Source: JBGAWK01 sp044227665 (GTDB taxonomy: Bacteria; Bacteroidota; Bacteroidia; Chitinophagales; JADIYW01). From it: a DNA stretch of 64,000 bases. A program made the translations under genes and the position numbers. Under the pieces are notes generated by a model. It did not search any database. It was not told the origin of the DNA and saw nothing but the letters and a program-made list of their open reading frames with translations. Location: positions 1-64,000 of the forward strand of contig JBGAWK010000007.1 in assembly GCA_044227665.1 (NCBI GenBank), in the 5' to 3' direction. Shown in pieces: positions 8,771 through 18,269 of this stretch; the stretch's first letter is position 1; each line of letters begins with the position of its first letter.

Positions 8771-9903
8771 TTAGGCGATAAAGCAATCGGAAGCGATGCG
8801 GTCGGCATATAGCATACCTTTTCTGCTGAGTGTATATATGCCGCAATGTAAGACTACAAGACCCTCCATGATATAAGGCTGTATATGTTGTAAAAAATAC
8901 TTCGCATAGTCATGACCGTATTGACTTTCTATAACTTTGATNNNNNNNNNNTGATATTTATGCCATTGTCAGTACGAATGCCTACCATCACATACTCATT
9001 ATACTTGGTGTCTGTGCTGAGTATTTCCGTTTCCGACATTACAGTGTGTCCCTCCAAAATGCTCTTCATATATCTAGTGTTGTTAGCTATATTCCAAGAC
9101 CTGCTACTACCGTTGTAACTATGTGCCGAAGGACCTATGCCTAAATATTTCTTTTGTAACCAATAATTGCCATTATGTATGGCCTTGTATCCTCTGCGAG
9201 CATAATTAGAAATCTCATAGTGTATATAATCTCGCGAAGAAAGGTAGTCATGAGCGAATAGAAACTGGTCTAAATAAGGTTGTTCTTGCGGTGCTTTCAT
9301 CATTTGTTTTTTGATACGCAAGGATAATGCAGTATCAGGTTCTACGGTCAAGGCGTAGCACGAAATATGGGGAACATCCAATACGATAACTTGGGATAGA
9401 TTGTCCTCCCACAGTGATTGTGACAGCGTAGGCGTGCCAAAGATGAGGTCTATGCTGATATTGTCTATTCCAGCATCCTGAGATGCCATTATAGCCTGAT
9501 GTGCATCCTCTACAGTATGGCAGCGATGCATATATTCCAAACATGCTCTTTGGAAAGATTGCACGCCTATGCTTAATCTGTTAATACCTATAGTGCGTAT
9601 GGAATGCAGCCATTGCGGGCTTATATCGTCAGGGTTGGCTTCCACGGTGACCTCTGGAAATTCCTTGTGTATGACTTCAAATATTTTTTCTATATCCGAA
9701 TATGATAATAGTGATGGAGTGCCACCACCAAAATAGATACTACTAAGACTTTCTCCCTGCAAGTACGTACTTCTAGAAGACAATTCTTGCAACATAGCGG
9801 CGAGCATTTCATCTTTGTATTTATGATACTGGGTAGAAAAATGAAAATTGCAGTAATAGCAAGCTTGTTTGCAAAAAGGAATATGTAGATATAATCCTGC
9901 CAA
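8771..9903 (-). CDS. hemW: HemW-type radical SAM protein, interrupted by an N gap
   Basis: Radical SAM protein of the HemW (coproporphyrinogen III oxidase-like) family, a heme chaperone. Cys11, Cys15 and Cys18 in PFCKQACYYCNF bind the [4Fe-4S] cluster; FGGGTPSLL, EANPD, GVQSF and EISNYA(R) are further family signatures. The frame breaks at the 10 N's (8942-8951), but the C-terminal part continues beyond them in another frame to TAA at 8771 and reads as a HemW tail (ESQYGHDYAKYFLQHI, then YTLSRKGMLYADRIASD). As printed the length is not a multiple of three. Merging the identical TGAT on both sides of the gap gives 372 residues in frame, normal for HemW. The gene is therefore probably intact. 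Confidence 0.93.
8942..8951. other. Assembly gap (10 N) inside hemW
   Basis: Ten N's separate two contig ends. The left contig ends ...CTTTGAT and the right begins TGATATTTA, so both carry TGAT at the join. Treating TGAT as a true overlap restores the hemW frame (minus-strand codons ATC AAA GTT ATA). Confidence 0.95.
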
Positions 9904-10027
9904 TTTTTTTCTGTAAAAATACTTTTAAAAACATAATAATCTTGCTAGATATAAATACAACCAACATATATGCAATATGCATTTAGGGATACTATCACTT
10001 TTTAATTCTATTTTCGTTTCATAAATA

Positions 10028-11734
10028 GTGGAGAAGATTTTTTTAAGAGTAGTGGTATTCCTTTTAGTGCAAAACTGCTTTGCGCAGCAAACTGTATTGG
10101 AGATTGTTTTTCCTGCTTCGCAAAAAAAATCTATATATTATAGGTGTGATTCTATCTCAGAGGTGTCCACAACCCTGAAAAATGAAATTAATACATACAG
10201 AAGCAAAGGCTACCTTTCTTCCTCTATAGATACGGTATTCCTTCGCCATGATACCCTTACGGCACAATTATTTTTAGGAGAAAAATTTGAAGAAAAATTT
10301 AATGGTACTACTGAAAGAAGGAAGAGAAAAAACCATTCGGACATGGATGCCATATTCAAGGACTCCGTCTCATATTGGTCGCATATAGGCTATCCCTTTG
10401 TAAAGGTAATAGCCCAAGTCACAGCCCTTCGGGGTGATACGATAAGCTACAATATAAGTACTGATAAGGGCAACATGGTAACTATAGACTCCGTAAGACA
10501 GCAAGGTAAAAAGCTCCTATCGGACAAATTTTTGTTGCCATATTTATCTATCAGAAAAGGAGATATCTATAATAGCGCAAAGATTGCCGATATAGACAAA
10601 TTATTGAATAGATTGCCCTATGTCAGAACGTCGGCACCTACACAAGTATTTCTAAGTAATAGCAAAGCCCGGCTGGACATTTTTTTGCAGAAAAGGAAAA
10701 CCAATCAATTTGATTTTATTATAGGCATACTTCCTAAAAATGAATACACGGGAAAAGTTCTTGTTACAGGTGAAGCCAAGCTCTTGCTAAACAATGCCTT
10801 CAAACGTGGGGAGTCTATAAACTTACAGTGGAAGAGACTCCAAAAAAATACCCAAACCCTCAGATTAGATTTCTCCTTTCCCTATATATTGCAAACCCCA
10901 CTAGGCATAGGGGGTAATTTTTATCTCGATCGTAGAGATTCATCATGGGTAAATCTAAGGTGGCAAGTGCGCATCCCTACTCAGATAAACAGCAATAGTA
11001 AAATTGAGGCTATAGTAGAAGGTCAGCAGACGATAGCCCTGACCGTAGATACTAATTATGTGAAAACATATAAGAAACTACCCACCATACACCAAAGCAG
11101 CTTGCTGCTATATGGGCTACAGTACCAGTACTATAATGTAGATAATTTTTTGCTGCCGCAAAAAGGATTTCGTGGCACACTGAAATTCCAGATGGGAACA
11201 AGGAATATAAAGCCATCGTCCAAAGTACTTTCACTTCAGGATGCCTCAGGTTTTGATTTCAGAACAATCTATGACAGTATAAATAAGAATAAACTGAATA
11301 TCAATACAGAATGGTCATTGGAATACTATTGGAAAATTCACAAATCTTCTGTTCTGAAATTTGCAGATGTAGGCAAATTTATTTCTAATAAATCTATGCT
11401 TCGCAATGAGATGTATAGGGTAGGAGGTGCCACCCTCTTGAGGGGATTTGATGAAGAGGCATTCCTCGCAGCTATCTACAATGTAAGTACCATAGAGTAT
11501 AGATATCTGATTCAGAATAATAGCTACCTATACATATTTTCTGATTTGGGCGTGCTGCGTAGGAAAGAAAATGGCATTTTAACTAAAAATCTACCCGTAG
11601 GCTTCGGTGCAGGCATGTCATTTGAAAGTAAAGCAGGTATATTTGCACTCAGTTATGCTATGGGTAAAGCTTCGGGACAACCGCTGGATTTTAGGAACAG
11701 TAAAATCCATATTAGCTATATTACTGTTTTTTAG
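10028..11734 (+). CDS. BamA/TamA-like outer-membrane beta-barrel protein
   Basis: A 568-residue Omp85-superfamily protein. A signal peptide (about 1-20, ending NCFAQ) is followed by a periplasmic part with POTRA-like stretches (for example KFLLPYLSIRKGDIYNSAKIADIDKLLNRLP, about 178-207, the typical beta-alpha-alpha-beta POTRA pattern). A C-terminal barrel starts around residue 235. GGATLLRGFDEEAF (about 473-486) contains the RGF lid-loop motif of Omp85 proteins, and the chain ends in Phe (ISYITVF) as expected of a barrel's last strand. The role is inferred to be insertion or translocation of outer-membrane proteins or lipids; the short POTRA region argues against this being the main BamA. GTG start at 10028. 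The following gene starts inside its 3' end. Confidence 0.85.
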   Translation: MEKIFLRVVVFLLVQNCFAQQTVLEIVFPASQKKSIYYRCDSISEVSTTLKNEINTYRSKGYLSSSIDTVFLRHDTLTAQLFLGEKFEEKFNGTTERRKRKNHSDMDAIFKDSVSYWSHIGYPFVKVIAQVTALRGDTISYNISTDKGNMVTIDSVRQQGKKLLSDKFLLPYLSIRKGDIYNSAKIADIDKLLNRLPYVRTSAPTQVFLSNSKARLDIFLQKRKTNQFDFIIGILPKNEYTGKVLVTGEAKLLLNNAFKRGESINLQWKRLQKNTQTLRLDFSFPYILQTPLGIGGNFYLDRRDSSWVNLRWQVRIPTQINSNSKIEAIVEGQQTIALTVDTNYVKTYKKLPTIHQSSLLLYGLQYQYYNVDNFLLPQKGFRGTLKFQMGTRNIKPSSKVLSLQDASGFDFRTIYDSINKNKLNINTEWSLEYYWKIHKSSVLKFADVGKFISNKSMLRNEMYRVGGATLLRGFDEEAFLAAIYNVSTIEYRYLIQNNSYLYIFSDLGVLRRKENGILTKNLPVGFGAGMSFESKAGIFALSYAMGKASGQPLDFRNSKIHISYITVF

Positions 11735-12545
11735 TATAGCAAATAGGGTTTCAGCTATAGATGCACTACATGCTTACGATACCACATACATAAATACCAT
11801 ATTGACTGACATCTCTAATGACTCCTTGTGGAGGCAGAACATAGGTGTCATATCTTCTGTCGCAGAGTGCAATAAGGCACAGAATGCCATAGAAAGCTAT
11901 AGGACTACAATACCCTTTTCGCTTGTCTATCTGATAGTGTTAATAATGCTTACATTAGCAATAATTATCAAATATTTTTATAGTGATTATTATATGGTAG
12001 TGATACCGTCGGCTCTTAGTATGAAGGTGTATGCCCAAAATCTTCATCTCAAAAAGGTGATACCTTTTATCCCTAATCTACTGATGTATGTTATAAGAGT
12101 ATTAGGTATTACTATGATTGTGGAGGTACTTCTAAGGGTATTTTTTCCAGAGTTCCATCTGCCCTTGGGTTACAAATTCATGGGTGTATTAGGATTCTTG
12201 GGAATTCTAAATATTGCAGAATATATCTTGAATAAGTTGGTATATGAAGGAGATACCTACGTCATGCATTTTTATCAAAAGCAAATCATACAAGTAATTG
12301 TAATGATAATAGCTATACCTATGGTGTTATATATCCTAAAGGAGCCTACAAATATTACTATCTATTTCGTTTATACACTAATAATTACGTTGATATCCCA
12401 ATATTTGATACTAGCGTGGCGATGGATGATTTTGCTTAAATTACAAAAACCATATCAATTGTTGTATTATTTTATATACTTTTGCACCCTAAAACTGATT
12501 CCTATTTTAATAATTGCAAGATGGGTAAGTAATTTTGATAATTAG
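11655..12545 (+). CDS. DUF4271-type membrane protein
   Basis: A 296-residue protein from the ATG at 11655, which lies 80 bases inside the preceding barrel gene in another frame. No ATG, GTG or TTG occurs between 11735 and the first conserved residues, so an overlapping start is required; a GTG at 11607 is the alternative. A hydrophobic, signal-like segment (VKSILAILLFFSIANRVSA) comes first, then a soluble stretch, then about six membrane helices with the LPLGYKFMGVLGFL region. This matches the Bacteroidota DUF4271 family, which commonly precedes hemD, as here. Function is unknown. Confidence 0.75.
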   Translation: MLWVKLRDNRWILGTVKSILAILLFFSIANRVSAIDALHAYDTTYINTILTDISNDSLWRQNIGVISSVAECNKAQNAIESYRTTIPFSLVYLIVLIMLTLAIIIKYFYSDYYMVVIPSALSMKVYAQNLHLKKVIPFIPNLLMYVIRVLGITMIVEVLLRVFFPEFHLPLGYKFMGVLGFLGILNIAEYILNKLVYEGDTYVMHFYQKQIIQVIVMIIAIPMVLYILKEPTNITIYFVYTLIITLISQYLILAWRWMILLKLQKPYQLLYYFIYFCTLKLIPILIIARWVSNFDN

Positions 12546-12555
12546 GTTATCAATT

Positions 12556-13359
12556 ATGGGTGAAAATATTAATAGTTTGACGATAGAGGAGGCGGCACAA
12601 AAACCCGTTAAGTCCATCTTAATATCCCAACCCAAACCCGAGAATGGCAAGTCTCCATTTTTGGATTTAGCAACAGAGTTTAAGATGAAAGTTGATTTTA
12701 GACCTTTCATACATGTAGCAGGAGTAGAAGCAAAAGATTTTAGGAAGTCAAAAGTATATATAGATCAAGTAAAGTGCGTAATTCTCACCAGTCGCAATGC
12801 CATTGAGAATTATTTTAGATTATGCGAAGAGATGCGTATAAAGGTGGCCGAGGATACCAAATATTTTTGTATCAGCGAAGCCATAGCATTGTACCTACAG
12901 AAATTTATTCAGTATCGAAAGCGAAAAGTTTTCTTTGGCGACGGTAAGTTGCCCAAGCTGATTGAAGTTATTCTCAAACACAAAGACAAGACCGACGGTA
13001 ACTTTTTACTGCCTTGCTCTGATGTCCGTGACCAAAATATGATAGACCTGCTAAGGAAAGCTAATATTAGTTTTGAGGAAGCTGTTATGTTCCGTACTGT
13101 AGTAAGCGACTTGTCGGATCTCAAAGAGGTGAAATATGATATGTTGGCATTTTTTAGCCCTATGGGTATCACATCCTTATTTCAGAATTTCCCTGATTTC
13201 GAGCAAGGTGCTACACGTATTGCTGCCTTTGGTGCTACTACCCATGAAGCGCTGAAAGAAAAAAAATTACGCTTAGATGTAATGGCACCTACACCAGAGA
13301 ATCCTTCTATGGCGGGGGCGATAAAGGCATATATCCAAAAAGCGAATAAGAAGAAATAG
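12556..13359 (+). CDS. hemD: Uroporphyrinogen-III synthase
   Basis: Cytoplasmic enzyme that cyclises hydroxymethylbilane to uroporphyrinogen III in tetrapyrrole synthesis. 267 residues from the ATG at 12556; a TTG at 12535 would add seven residues that are not family-like. The Bacteroidota HemD pattern is clear: KSILISQPKPENGKSPF near the start, VDFRPFIHVAGVEAKDFRK (where the first Rossmann-like domain ends), VILTSRNAIENYF, LLPCSDVRDQNMIDLL, FFSPMGITSLF and FGATTHEALKEKKL. Catalysis in this family depends on fold rather than a conserved catalytic residue. It overlaps or abuts DUF4271 and probably shares its transcript. Confidence 0.92.
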   Translation: MGENINSLTIEEAAQKPVKSILISQPKPENGKSPFLDLATEFKMKVDFRPFIHVAGVEAKDFRKSKVYIDQVKCVILTSRNAIENYFRLCEEMRIKVAEDTKYFCISEAIALYLQKFIQYRKRKVFFGDGKLPKLIEVILKHKDKTDGNFLLPCSDVRDQNMIDLLRKANISFEEAVMFRTVVSDLSDLKEVKYDMLAFFSPMGITSLFQNFPDFEQGATRIAAFGATTHEALKEKKLRLDVMAPTPENPSMAGAIKAYIQKANKKK

Positions 13360-13414
13360 TTTTTCTTGCAATTAATTCCATTTTCAATGTTTTTCCTGCA
13401 TATTTGTAAATATT

Positions 13415-14377
13415 ATGACTAGATTTTTAGGCATAGTCGGCATATTTATAATGCATACAGCAGTGGCACAATTCAGCCCCGCCACATCGCATTATATGCT
13501 TACCGGCAGTATCAGGCAGCCAGGATTATGGGGTGCTGAATCTGCCATAAATCTTTTAGCCAATACAAGGTATCAATATGCAGGTATAGAGGGAGCACCC
13601 ATACAAGCCAATATTGCAATATCTTCGCCCATACCTTATGCGAAGGGGCATGGGGTAGGAGGCGAGTTGCTTTATGACCAACTAGGTAGTTATAGATTCT
13701 TGATGCTAAACGGAGGCTATAATTATGCTTTTGTAAAAGAAAAGTTTACCATAGGTGCCGGAATATCGTTAGGGATAAAATATACTAGATTTGACGGCAC
13801 TAAAATCATTACCCCTAGCGGAGATTATACATCAGGATACCAGCACAATGATCCGGCACTTCCACAGAATGTGGAGGGGTCTATAGTGCCTTCCATTACC
13901 TTGGGAATTGGATTTAGCAGTAAGCTAATTACCCAGCAAATAGTTTATAGTGATTTATTCTCTGACAACATCACAGCATTGCAAGATAAAAGTTCAGTAA
14001 ACTATGGAAAAACGCTGTATTCCTTAACAAAGTTTAACATAGGATTTGGACGAGATTTTGGGCTGGAACCCAGCATGTATATAGGGACTAATTTCAAGCA
14101 GTTTCAGCACATTATAGGTATTATGGTGCTCTACAAAAGTCGCATAGGATTAGGTATTTATAGTAGAGGTTATACCAAAAATTCCTTTGAATCGTTAATA
14201 CCTATTGTGAGAGCAAAAGCCTTTAAAAATATGACTTTTCAGTACAGTTATGATGCATTGGTAAATGGTTTGCAAAAAGCGTCATCAGGCACACACGAAC
14301 TTTCTGTAATATATTCCCTGCCAAAATCTTGGCAGAAGTATTATGGCAAGACAATAAATAATCCAAGATACTTATAA
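13415..14377 (+). CDS. porP: PorP/SprF-family type IX secretion protein
   Basis: Outer-membrane beta-barrel of the PorP/SprF family that works with the T9SS core. 320 residues: signal peptide (to about 18, TAVAQ), then the family N-terminus QFSPATSHYM, then repeating amphipathic strands (GGELLYDQLGSYRFLMLNGG, FTIGAGISLGIKYTRFDG, RIGLGIYSRGYTK). It lies directly upstream of gldKLMN, the same order as porPKLMN in Porphyromonas gingivalis, which supports the assignment more strongly than sequence recognition alone. An apparent promoter lies between it and gldK. Confidence 0.88.
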   Translation: MTRFLGIVGIFIMHTAVAQFSPATSHYMLTGSIRQPGLWGAESAINLLANTRYQYAGIEGAPIQANIAISSPIPYAKGHGVGGELLYDQLGSYRFLMLNGGYNYAFVKEKFTIGAGISLGIKYTRFDGTKIITPSGDYTSGYQHNDPALPQNVEGSIVPSITLGIGFSSKLITQQIVYSDLFSDNITALQDKSSVNYGKTLYSLTKFNIGFGRDFGLEPSMYIGTNFKQFQHIIGIMVLYKSRIGLGIYSRGYTKNSFESLIPIVRAKAFKNMTFQYSYDALVNGLQKASSGTHELSVIYSLPKSWQKYYGKTINNPRYL

Positions 14378-14402
14378 AATGAGCGAACAGAAGTCAAGAG
14401 CT

Positions 14403-14433
14403 ATTGTACAGTTAAATATATTTGCTATTTTTG
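14403..14433 (+). promoter_or_regulatory. Bacteroidota-type promoter for gldKLMN
   Basis: ATTG at 14403-14406 and TATTTTTG at 14426-14433 are separated by 19 bases, matching the known Bacteroidota -33 (TTTG) and -7 (TAnnTTTG) elements. A second perfect -7 box, TATATTTG, lies at 14417-14424. Transcription would start near 14440, about 34 bases before the gldK ATG. Confidence 0.65.
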
Positions 14434-14473
14434 TTAGCTAAACCAATCAAAAGAAAGTTTTAAAGAATAAAGA

Positions 14474-15754
14474 ATGAAAACTATCAAGAAATTACTTACC
14501 GTTGCTACATCAGCTTTACTGATTGTAAGTTGTAACAAAGGCAGTACTGATAATGGTCAGTTGGTAGGTGCCAAAGAAAGACCCGAATGGGACGGCAAGC
14601 TTATGCCTTACGGCATGGTCTATATCCCTTCAGGTACTTTTCATACAGGTCCTGGCGATCAAGACATTACGTATGCTCTTATAGCAAAGAGTAAGCAAAT
14701 TTCTATCGTAGGTTTCTATATGGATGAGACGGAGATTACCAATAACGAATATCGTCAGTTTACGGATTGGGTTAGAGACTCTATAGCACACAAAATGATT
14801 GGTGGAGAGCATTTGGCAGAGAGTGACAATGGCGGACAGCAATATATCAATTGGGAAATGCCTATAGATTGGTCTAATGATGGAGAAGATGCCCAATACC
14901 TAGAAAGCATGTACTATTCCGAAGCCGACAGATTGTATGGCAGAAAAGAACTGGATCCTCGCAAATTGGAATTTGAATATCAGTGGGTAAGATGGAAAGA
15001 CATGGCCGATCCTGCCAATAAAAATAAGCCTAGAAGCTCCTTTATAGAAAAGAAAAAGCTAAATATTTGGCCTGATGAGATGTGCTGGATACGTGATTTT
15101 ACCTATTCTTATAATGAGCCCATGACTAGGTCTTATTATTCTCACCCTGCCTATGACGATTATCCAGTAGTAGGTGTAACTTGGGAGCAAGCCAATGCTT
15201 TTGCCTATTGGAGAACTACCTTGTGGAATAACTTTAGAGAAAAAAATGGGGAAGCTTTCGTAGAAGAAATGCGCTTACCCTTTGAGCATGAATGGGAATA
15301 TGCTGCAAGAGGAGGAAGAACATCTTCTCCATATCCTTGGGGTGGCCCTTATATTCGTAACTCCAAAGGATGTTTGTTAGCAAACTTTAAGCCCGGCAGA
15401 GGTAATTATCCCGAAGATGGTGGTTTCTATACCGTATCTGCATATTCTTACTGGCCTAATGATTACGGTCTTTATAATATGTCTGGCAACGTAGCAGAAT
15501 GGACACTTTCTTCATTCTATGAAAATGCCTATTCTTTCATGCATGATATGAATCCTGATATAAGATACGACGCTAAGCCGGACGATCCTTCTTCTATGAA
15601 GAGGAAAGTAATCCGTGGTGGTTCTTGGAAGGATATAGGTTATTTCTTACAGACAGGTACGCGTTCTTGGGAATACCAAGATTCTGCAAAATCTTACATA
15701 GGTTTCCGTTGTGTAATGCCATTCATGGGTAGAAGCATCAATGACTTTAAGTAA
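14474..15754 (+). CDS. gldK: Type IX secretion/gliding lipoprotein GldK (PorK)
   Basis: Outer-membrane lipoprotein of the T9SS; with GldN it forms the periplasmic ring of the translocon. 426 residues. The signal peptide ends at a lipobox with Cys20 (LIVSCNKG). The rest is a formylglycine-generating-enzyme (SUMF1) fold: GMVYIPSGTFHTGPGDQD near 48-65, GFYMDETEITNNEYRQF, PVVGVTWEQANAFAYWR, RLPFEHEWEYAARGG, YNMSGNVAEWTLS, RVIRGGSW-like KVIRGGSWKD and GFRCVMP at the end. GldK is structural rather than enzymatic by family knowledge. First gene of the gldKLMN set. Confidence 0.97.
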   Translation: MKTIKKLLTVATSALLIVSCNKGSTDNGQLVGAKERPEWDGKLMPYGMVYIPSGTFHTGPGDQDITYALIAKSKQISIVGFYMDETEITNNEYRQFTDWVRDSIAHKMIGGEHLAESDNGGQQYINWEMPIDWSNDGEDAQYLESMYYSEADRLYGRKELDPRKLEFEYQWVRWKDMADPANKNKPRSSFIEKKKLNIWPDEMCWIRDFTYSYNEPMTRSYYSHPAYDDYPVVGVTWEQANAFAYWRTTLWNNFREKNGEAFVEEMRLPFEHEWEYAARGGRTSSPYPWGGPYIRNSKGCLLANFKPGRGNYPEDGGFYTVSAYSYWPNDYGLYNMSGNVAEWTLSSFYENAYSFMHDMNPDIRYDAKPDDPSSMKRKVIRGGSWKDIGYFLQTGTRSWEYQDSAKSYIGFRCVMPFMGRSINDFK

Positions 15755-15840
15755 TATTAACGATTACCTTATATATTTTCTATAGTAATTTTTCGTTCAA
15801 TTTAAAACCATAAACAAAAAACAATAAAACTATTTTAATC

Positions 15841-16641
15841 ATGGCATCATTATTCAAATCCAAACAATTCAAGTACTTCAAAAATTTCGTTTTCGGGGTA
15901 GGAGCAGCTGTAGTTATCATCGGTGCACTAGGAAAGCTTACGCATCAACCGTGGGCATCCGCAGCATTGTGGGTAGGGCTTATCACTGAAGCATGTCTTT
16001 TCACTATGTCAGGCATTGTTCCACCAGAACCAGATTATTACTGGGATAAATATTATCCGGGCTTGAGTGATCCAGATGGTATCGCTGCGGCAGGTGCTGT
16101 AGCTGTAGGCGGTGGAAGTGGCAAGAGTTCTACTGCTGAATTGGACAAAATGTTGGACAAAGCTAAAATAGACCAAACATCAATAGATAGATTGGGTGAA
16201 AACTTGAAAAGATTGGGTGACAATGTGAATTCTTTGTCTTCTGTAGCATCTACAAGTGCTGCTACTGAGGAATTTTCTAAGAAAGCCAAAGAAGCCGCAG
16301 CAGCTCTAGGCGGAGTTTCTCCATTATTCAGTAATGCTGCTCAAGCTATGGGAACATTGGCAGGTTCTACTACAGAAATGGGCAAATTTCATGGAGAAGT
16401 ACAAAATGCTACAAAAAACCTTGCAGCACTTAATGCCGTTTATGAAATGGAATTGCAAGATACCAATAATCACCTAAAAGCTATGAATAAATTCATTGGC
16501 AATCTAGGTACTGCCATGACTAATCTCGAAGATTCTATGAATGATACGGCTAAGTACAAAGAAGGCATGAGCAAATTGGCCGGTAATATTGAAAAACTTA
16601 ATACTGTTTACGGCAATATGCTTACTGCTATGCGTTCATAA
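15841..16641 (+). CDS. gldL: Gliding motility/T9SS inner-membrane motor protein GldL (PorL)
   Basis: Inner-membrane half of the GldL-GldM proton-driven motor that powers type IX secretion and gliding. 266 residues, typical length. Two membrane helices sit near the N-terminus (about 16-34 and 39-60: FVFGVGAAVVIIGALG and ALWVGLITEACLFTMSGI). Glu50 in the second helix corresponds by position to the conserved intramembrane glutamate known to be essential in Flavobacterium GldL. The remaining two-thirds is an Ala/Lys-rich coiled-coil-like cytoplasmic region with many heptads. An 86-base gap separates it from gldK. Confidence 0.97.
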   Translation: MASLFKSKQFKYFKNFVFGVGAAVVIIGALGKLTHQPWASAALWVGLITEACLFTMSGIVPPEPDYYWDKYYPGLSDPDGIAAAGAVAVGGGSGKSSTAELDKMLDKAKIDQTSIDRLGENLKRLGDNVNSLSSVASTSAATEEFSKKAKEAAAALGGVSPLFSNAAQAMGTLAGSTTEMGKFHGEVQNATKNLAALNAVYEMELQDTNNHLKAMNKFIGNLGTAMTNLEDSMNDTAKYKEGMSKLAGNIEKLNTVYGNMLTAMRS

Positions 16642-16687
16642 GCCTTGTAATGTATAAATTTTAGTAATTAAATAGGAGGACAATACA

Positions 16688-18259
16688 ATGGCTATACCTA
16701 AGGAGAACAGGCAGATGATGATTAACCTGATGTATCTGGTACTCACTGCATTGTTGGCTTTGAACGTATCGGCTGAGATACTCAACGCTTTCAATGTGAT
16801 TGATAAGAGTATGAGAAATTCAGGTAAGATCGTAGATATCAAAAACAAAGCTGTATTTAACGGCTTTGCAGCACAAAAATTAAAAGAACCGGGAAATGCA
16901 AATATCCCGAAATATGAGGGTTTTGCTCAGCAAGTAATTACAATGTCACAAGAATTACAATCGTACATTGATGACTTACAAAAAGAATTGCTAGAAGCAG
17001 CAGGAGGCGTAAGCGAGGAAGATGGTCTTATGAGCAAAAAGGATGATGTAGATATTCCTACAGCCTTATTAGTAGATGGAGCAAAAGGTAAAGGTGACGG
17101 TAAAGCATTTGCACTTAAAGCTAAGATTGACGAAACTAGAAAAAAAATGTTGGCTTTTGTAGATCCAGCTGATTTAGCCGACTTTGAAGGAAGGTTTACA
17201 CTCAGCACTAAGCCTATAGTGCCAGCTAAAGGTCAGGATAAAGCCGACTGGGTACGTGAGAATTTTGCTCAGATGCCCGCTATAGCTGCACAAACCATGC
17301 TTACTAAGACAGCTCAAGACGTAAAAAATGCTGAGGGTCAAATGTTGGATTATTTATACAGTAAAATAGGATCTTCACAAGCATTAAAGCCTGAGGAAGT
17401 AGTATTTGATGTATTTTCAGCAAGAATTACTGCACCCTCTACCTATTTGATGGAAGGAGAAGCTTTTGAAGCAGATGTATTTTTAGCAGCAAGTAGCTCA
17501 GGAACTAAAGATAAAGTTAGAATTACTGTTAATGGTTCAGGATTGCCAGTTAATAACGAAGGCGTTGCAAAATACCGTGCAGTATCGGGACTAGGAGAAC
17601 ATTCAGTAAATGGTTCTATTACAGTAGTAAATGACCGTACAAATCAGTCTAAGTCATATCCGCTAGAGCCTCTGAAATATACTGTGGCAGCTCCTACAGC
17701 AGCGATATCCTTGGATAAAATGAATGTATTCTATATCGGTGTAGATAACCCTGTATCAGTAAATGCTGCGGGTGTACGTACTGCTGACCTGAATGTAACT
17801 ATGACAGCGGGTTCTATTAGTGGCAACAACGGTAAATATACTGTTCGTGTTACTGCTCCTGGTAAAACAAATGTGTCTGTAACCTCATCTAAAGGAAAAT
17901 CTTTGGCTAATAAAGAATATCGTATCAAGTATATTCCGGATCCAGAGCCTCGCGTAGGAAATAAGAAAGCAGGTGGTATGCCTGCAGGAGAGATGAAAGC
18001 TCAAATGGGTGTAGCTGCTATCCTTGAAAATTTTGACTTTGATGCTAAATTTGAAGTATTAAGTTTTAATGTAGGTATCGCTGCGAAACGTGAGGATTTT
18101 GTCCTTATTCCAAACTCTGGTCAGGTATTTTCGAGTGCTGTAAAAGCAGCATTGTCTAAAGTTAAGCCTGGAGATGTGGTATATGTAGAAGAGATAAAAG
18201 TGAGAGGTCCTGATGGGATGACACGTAAACTCTCTAGTATAGCTTATAAATTAATGTAA
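16688..18259 (+). CDS. gldM: Gliding motility/T9SS motor protein GldM (PorM)
   Basis: Inner-membrane protein with one N-terminal helix (about 11-28, INLMYLVLTALLALNVSA) that sits within the GldL pentamer, and a long periplasmic arm reaching the GldK/GldN ring. 523 residues, normal length. The start MAIPKENRQMMINLMYL is the family signature; the Arg ahead of the helix corresponds to the conserved basic residue thought to pair with the GldL glutamate. The periplasmic part shows four domains: an Ala/Lys-rich helical D1, then Ig-like beta domains (DVFLAASSSGTKDKVRITVNGSG; VNAAGVRTADLNVTM), ending with the conserved D4 domain. An AGGAGG-like ribosome-binding stretch (AATAGGAGGACA) precedes the ATG. 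Confidence 0.97.
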   Translation: MAIPKENRQMMINLMYLVLTALLALNVSAEILNAFNVIDKSMRNSGKIVDIKNKAVFNGFAAQKLKEPGNANIPKYEGFAQQVITMSQELQSYIDDLQKELLEAAGGVSEEDGLMSKKDDVDIPTALLVDGAKGKGDGKAFALKAKIDETRKKMLAFVDPADLADFEGRFTLSTKPIVPAKGQDKADWVRENFAQMPAIAAQTMLTKTAQDVKNAEGQMLDYLYSKIGSSQALKPEEVVFDVFSARITAPSTYLMEGEAFEADVFLAASSSGTKDKVRITVNGSGLPVNNEGVAKYRAVSGLGEHSVNGSITVVNDRTNQSKSYPLEPLKYTVAAPTAAISLDKMNVFYIGVDNPVSVNAAGVRTADLNVTMTAGSISGNNGKYTVRVTAPGKTNVSVTSSKGKSLANKEYRIKYIPDPEPRVGNKKAGGMPAGEMKAQMGVAAILENFDFDAKFEVLSFNVGIAAKREDFVLIPNSGQVFSSAVKAALSKVKPGDVVYVEEIKVRGPDGMTRKLSSIAYKLM

Positions 18260-18269
18260 TCATTAGATA

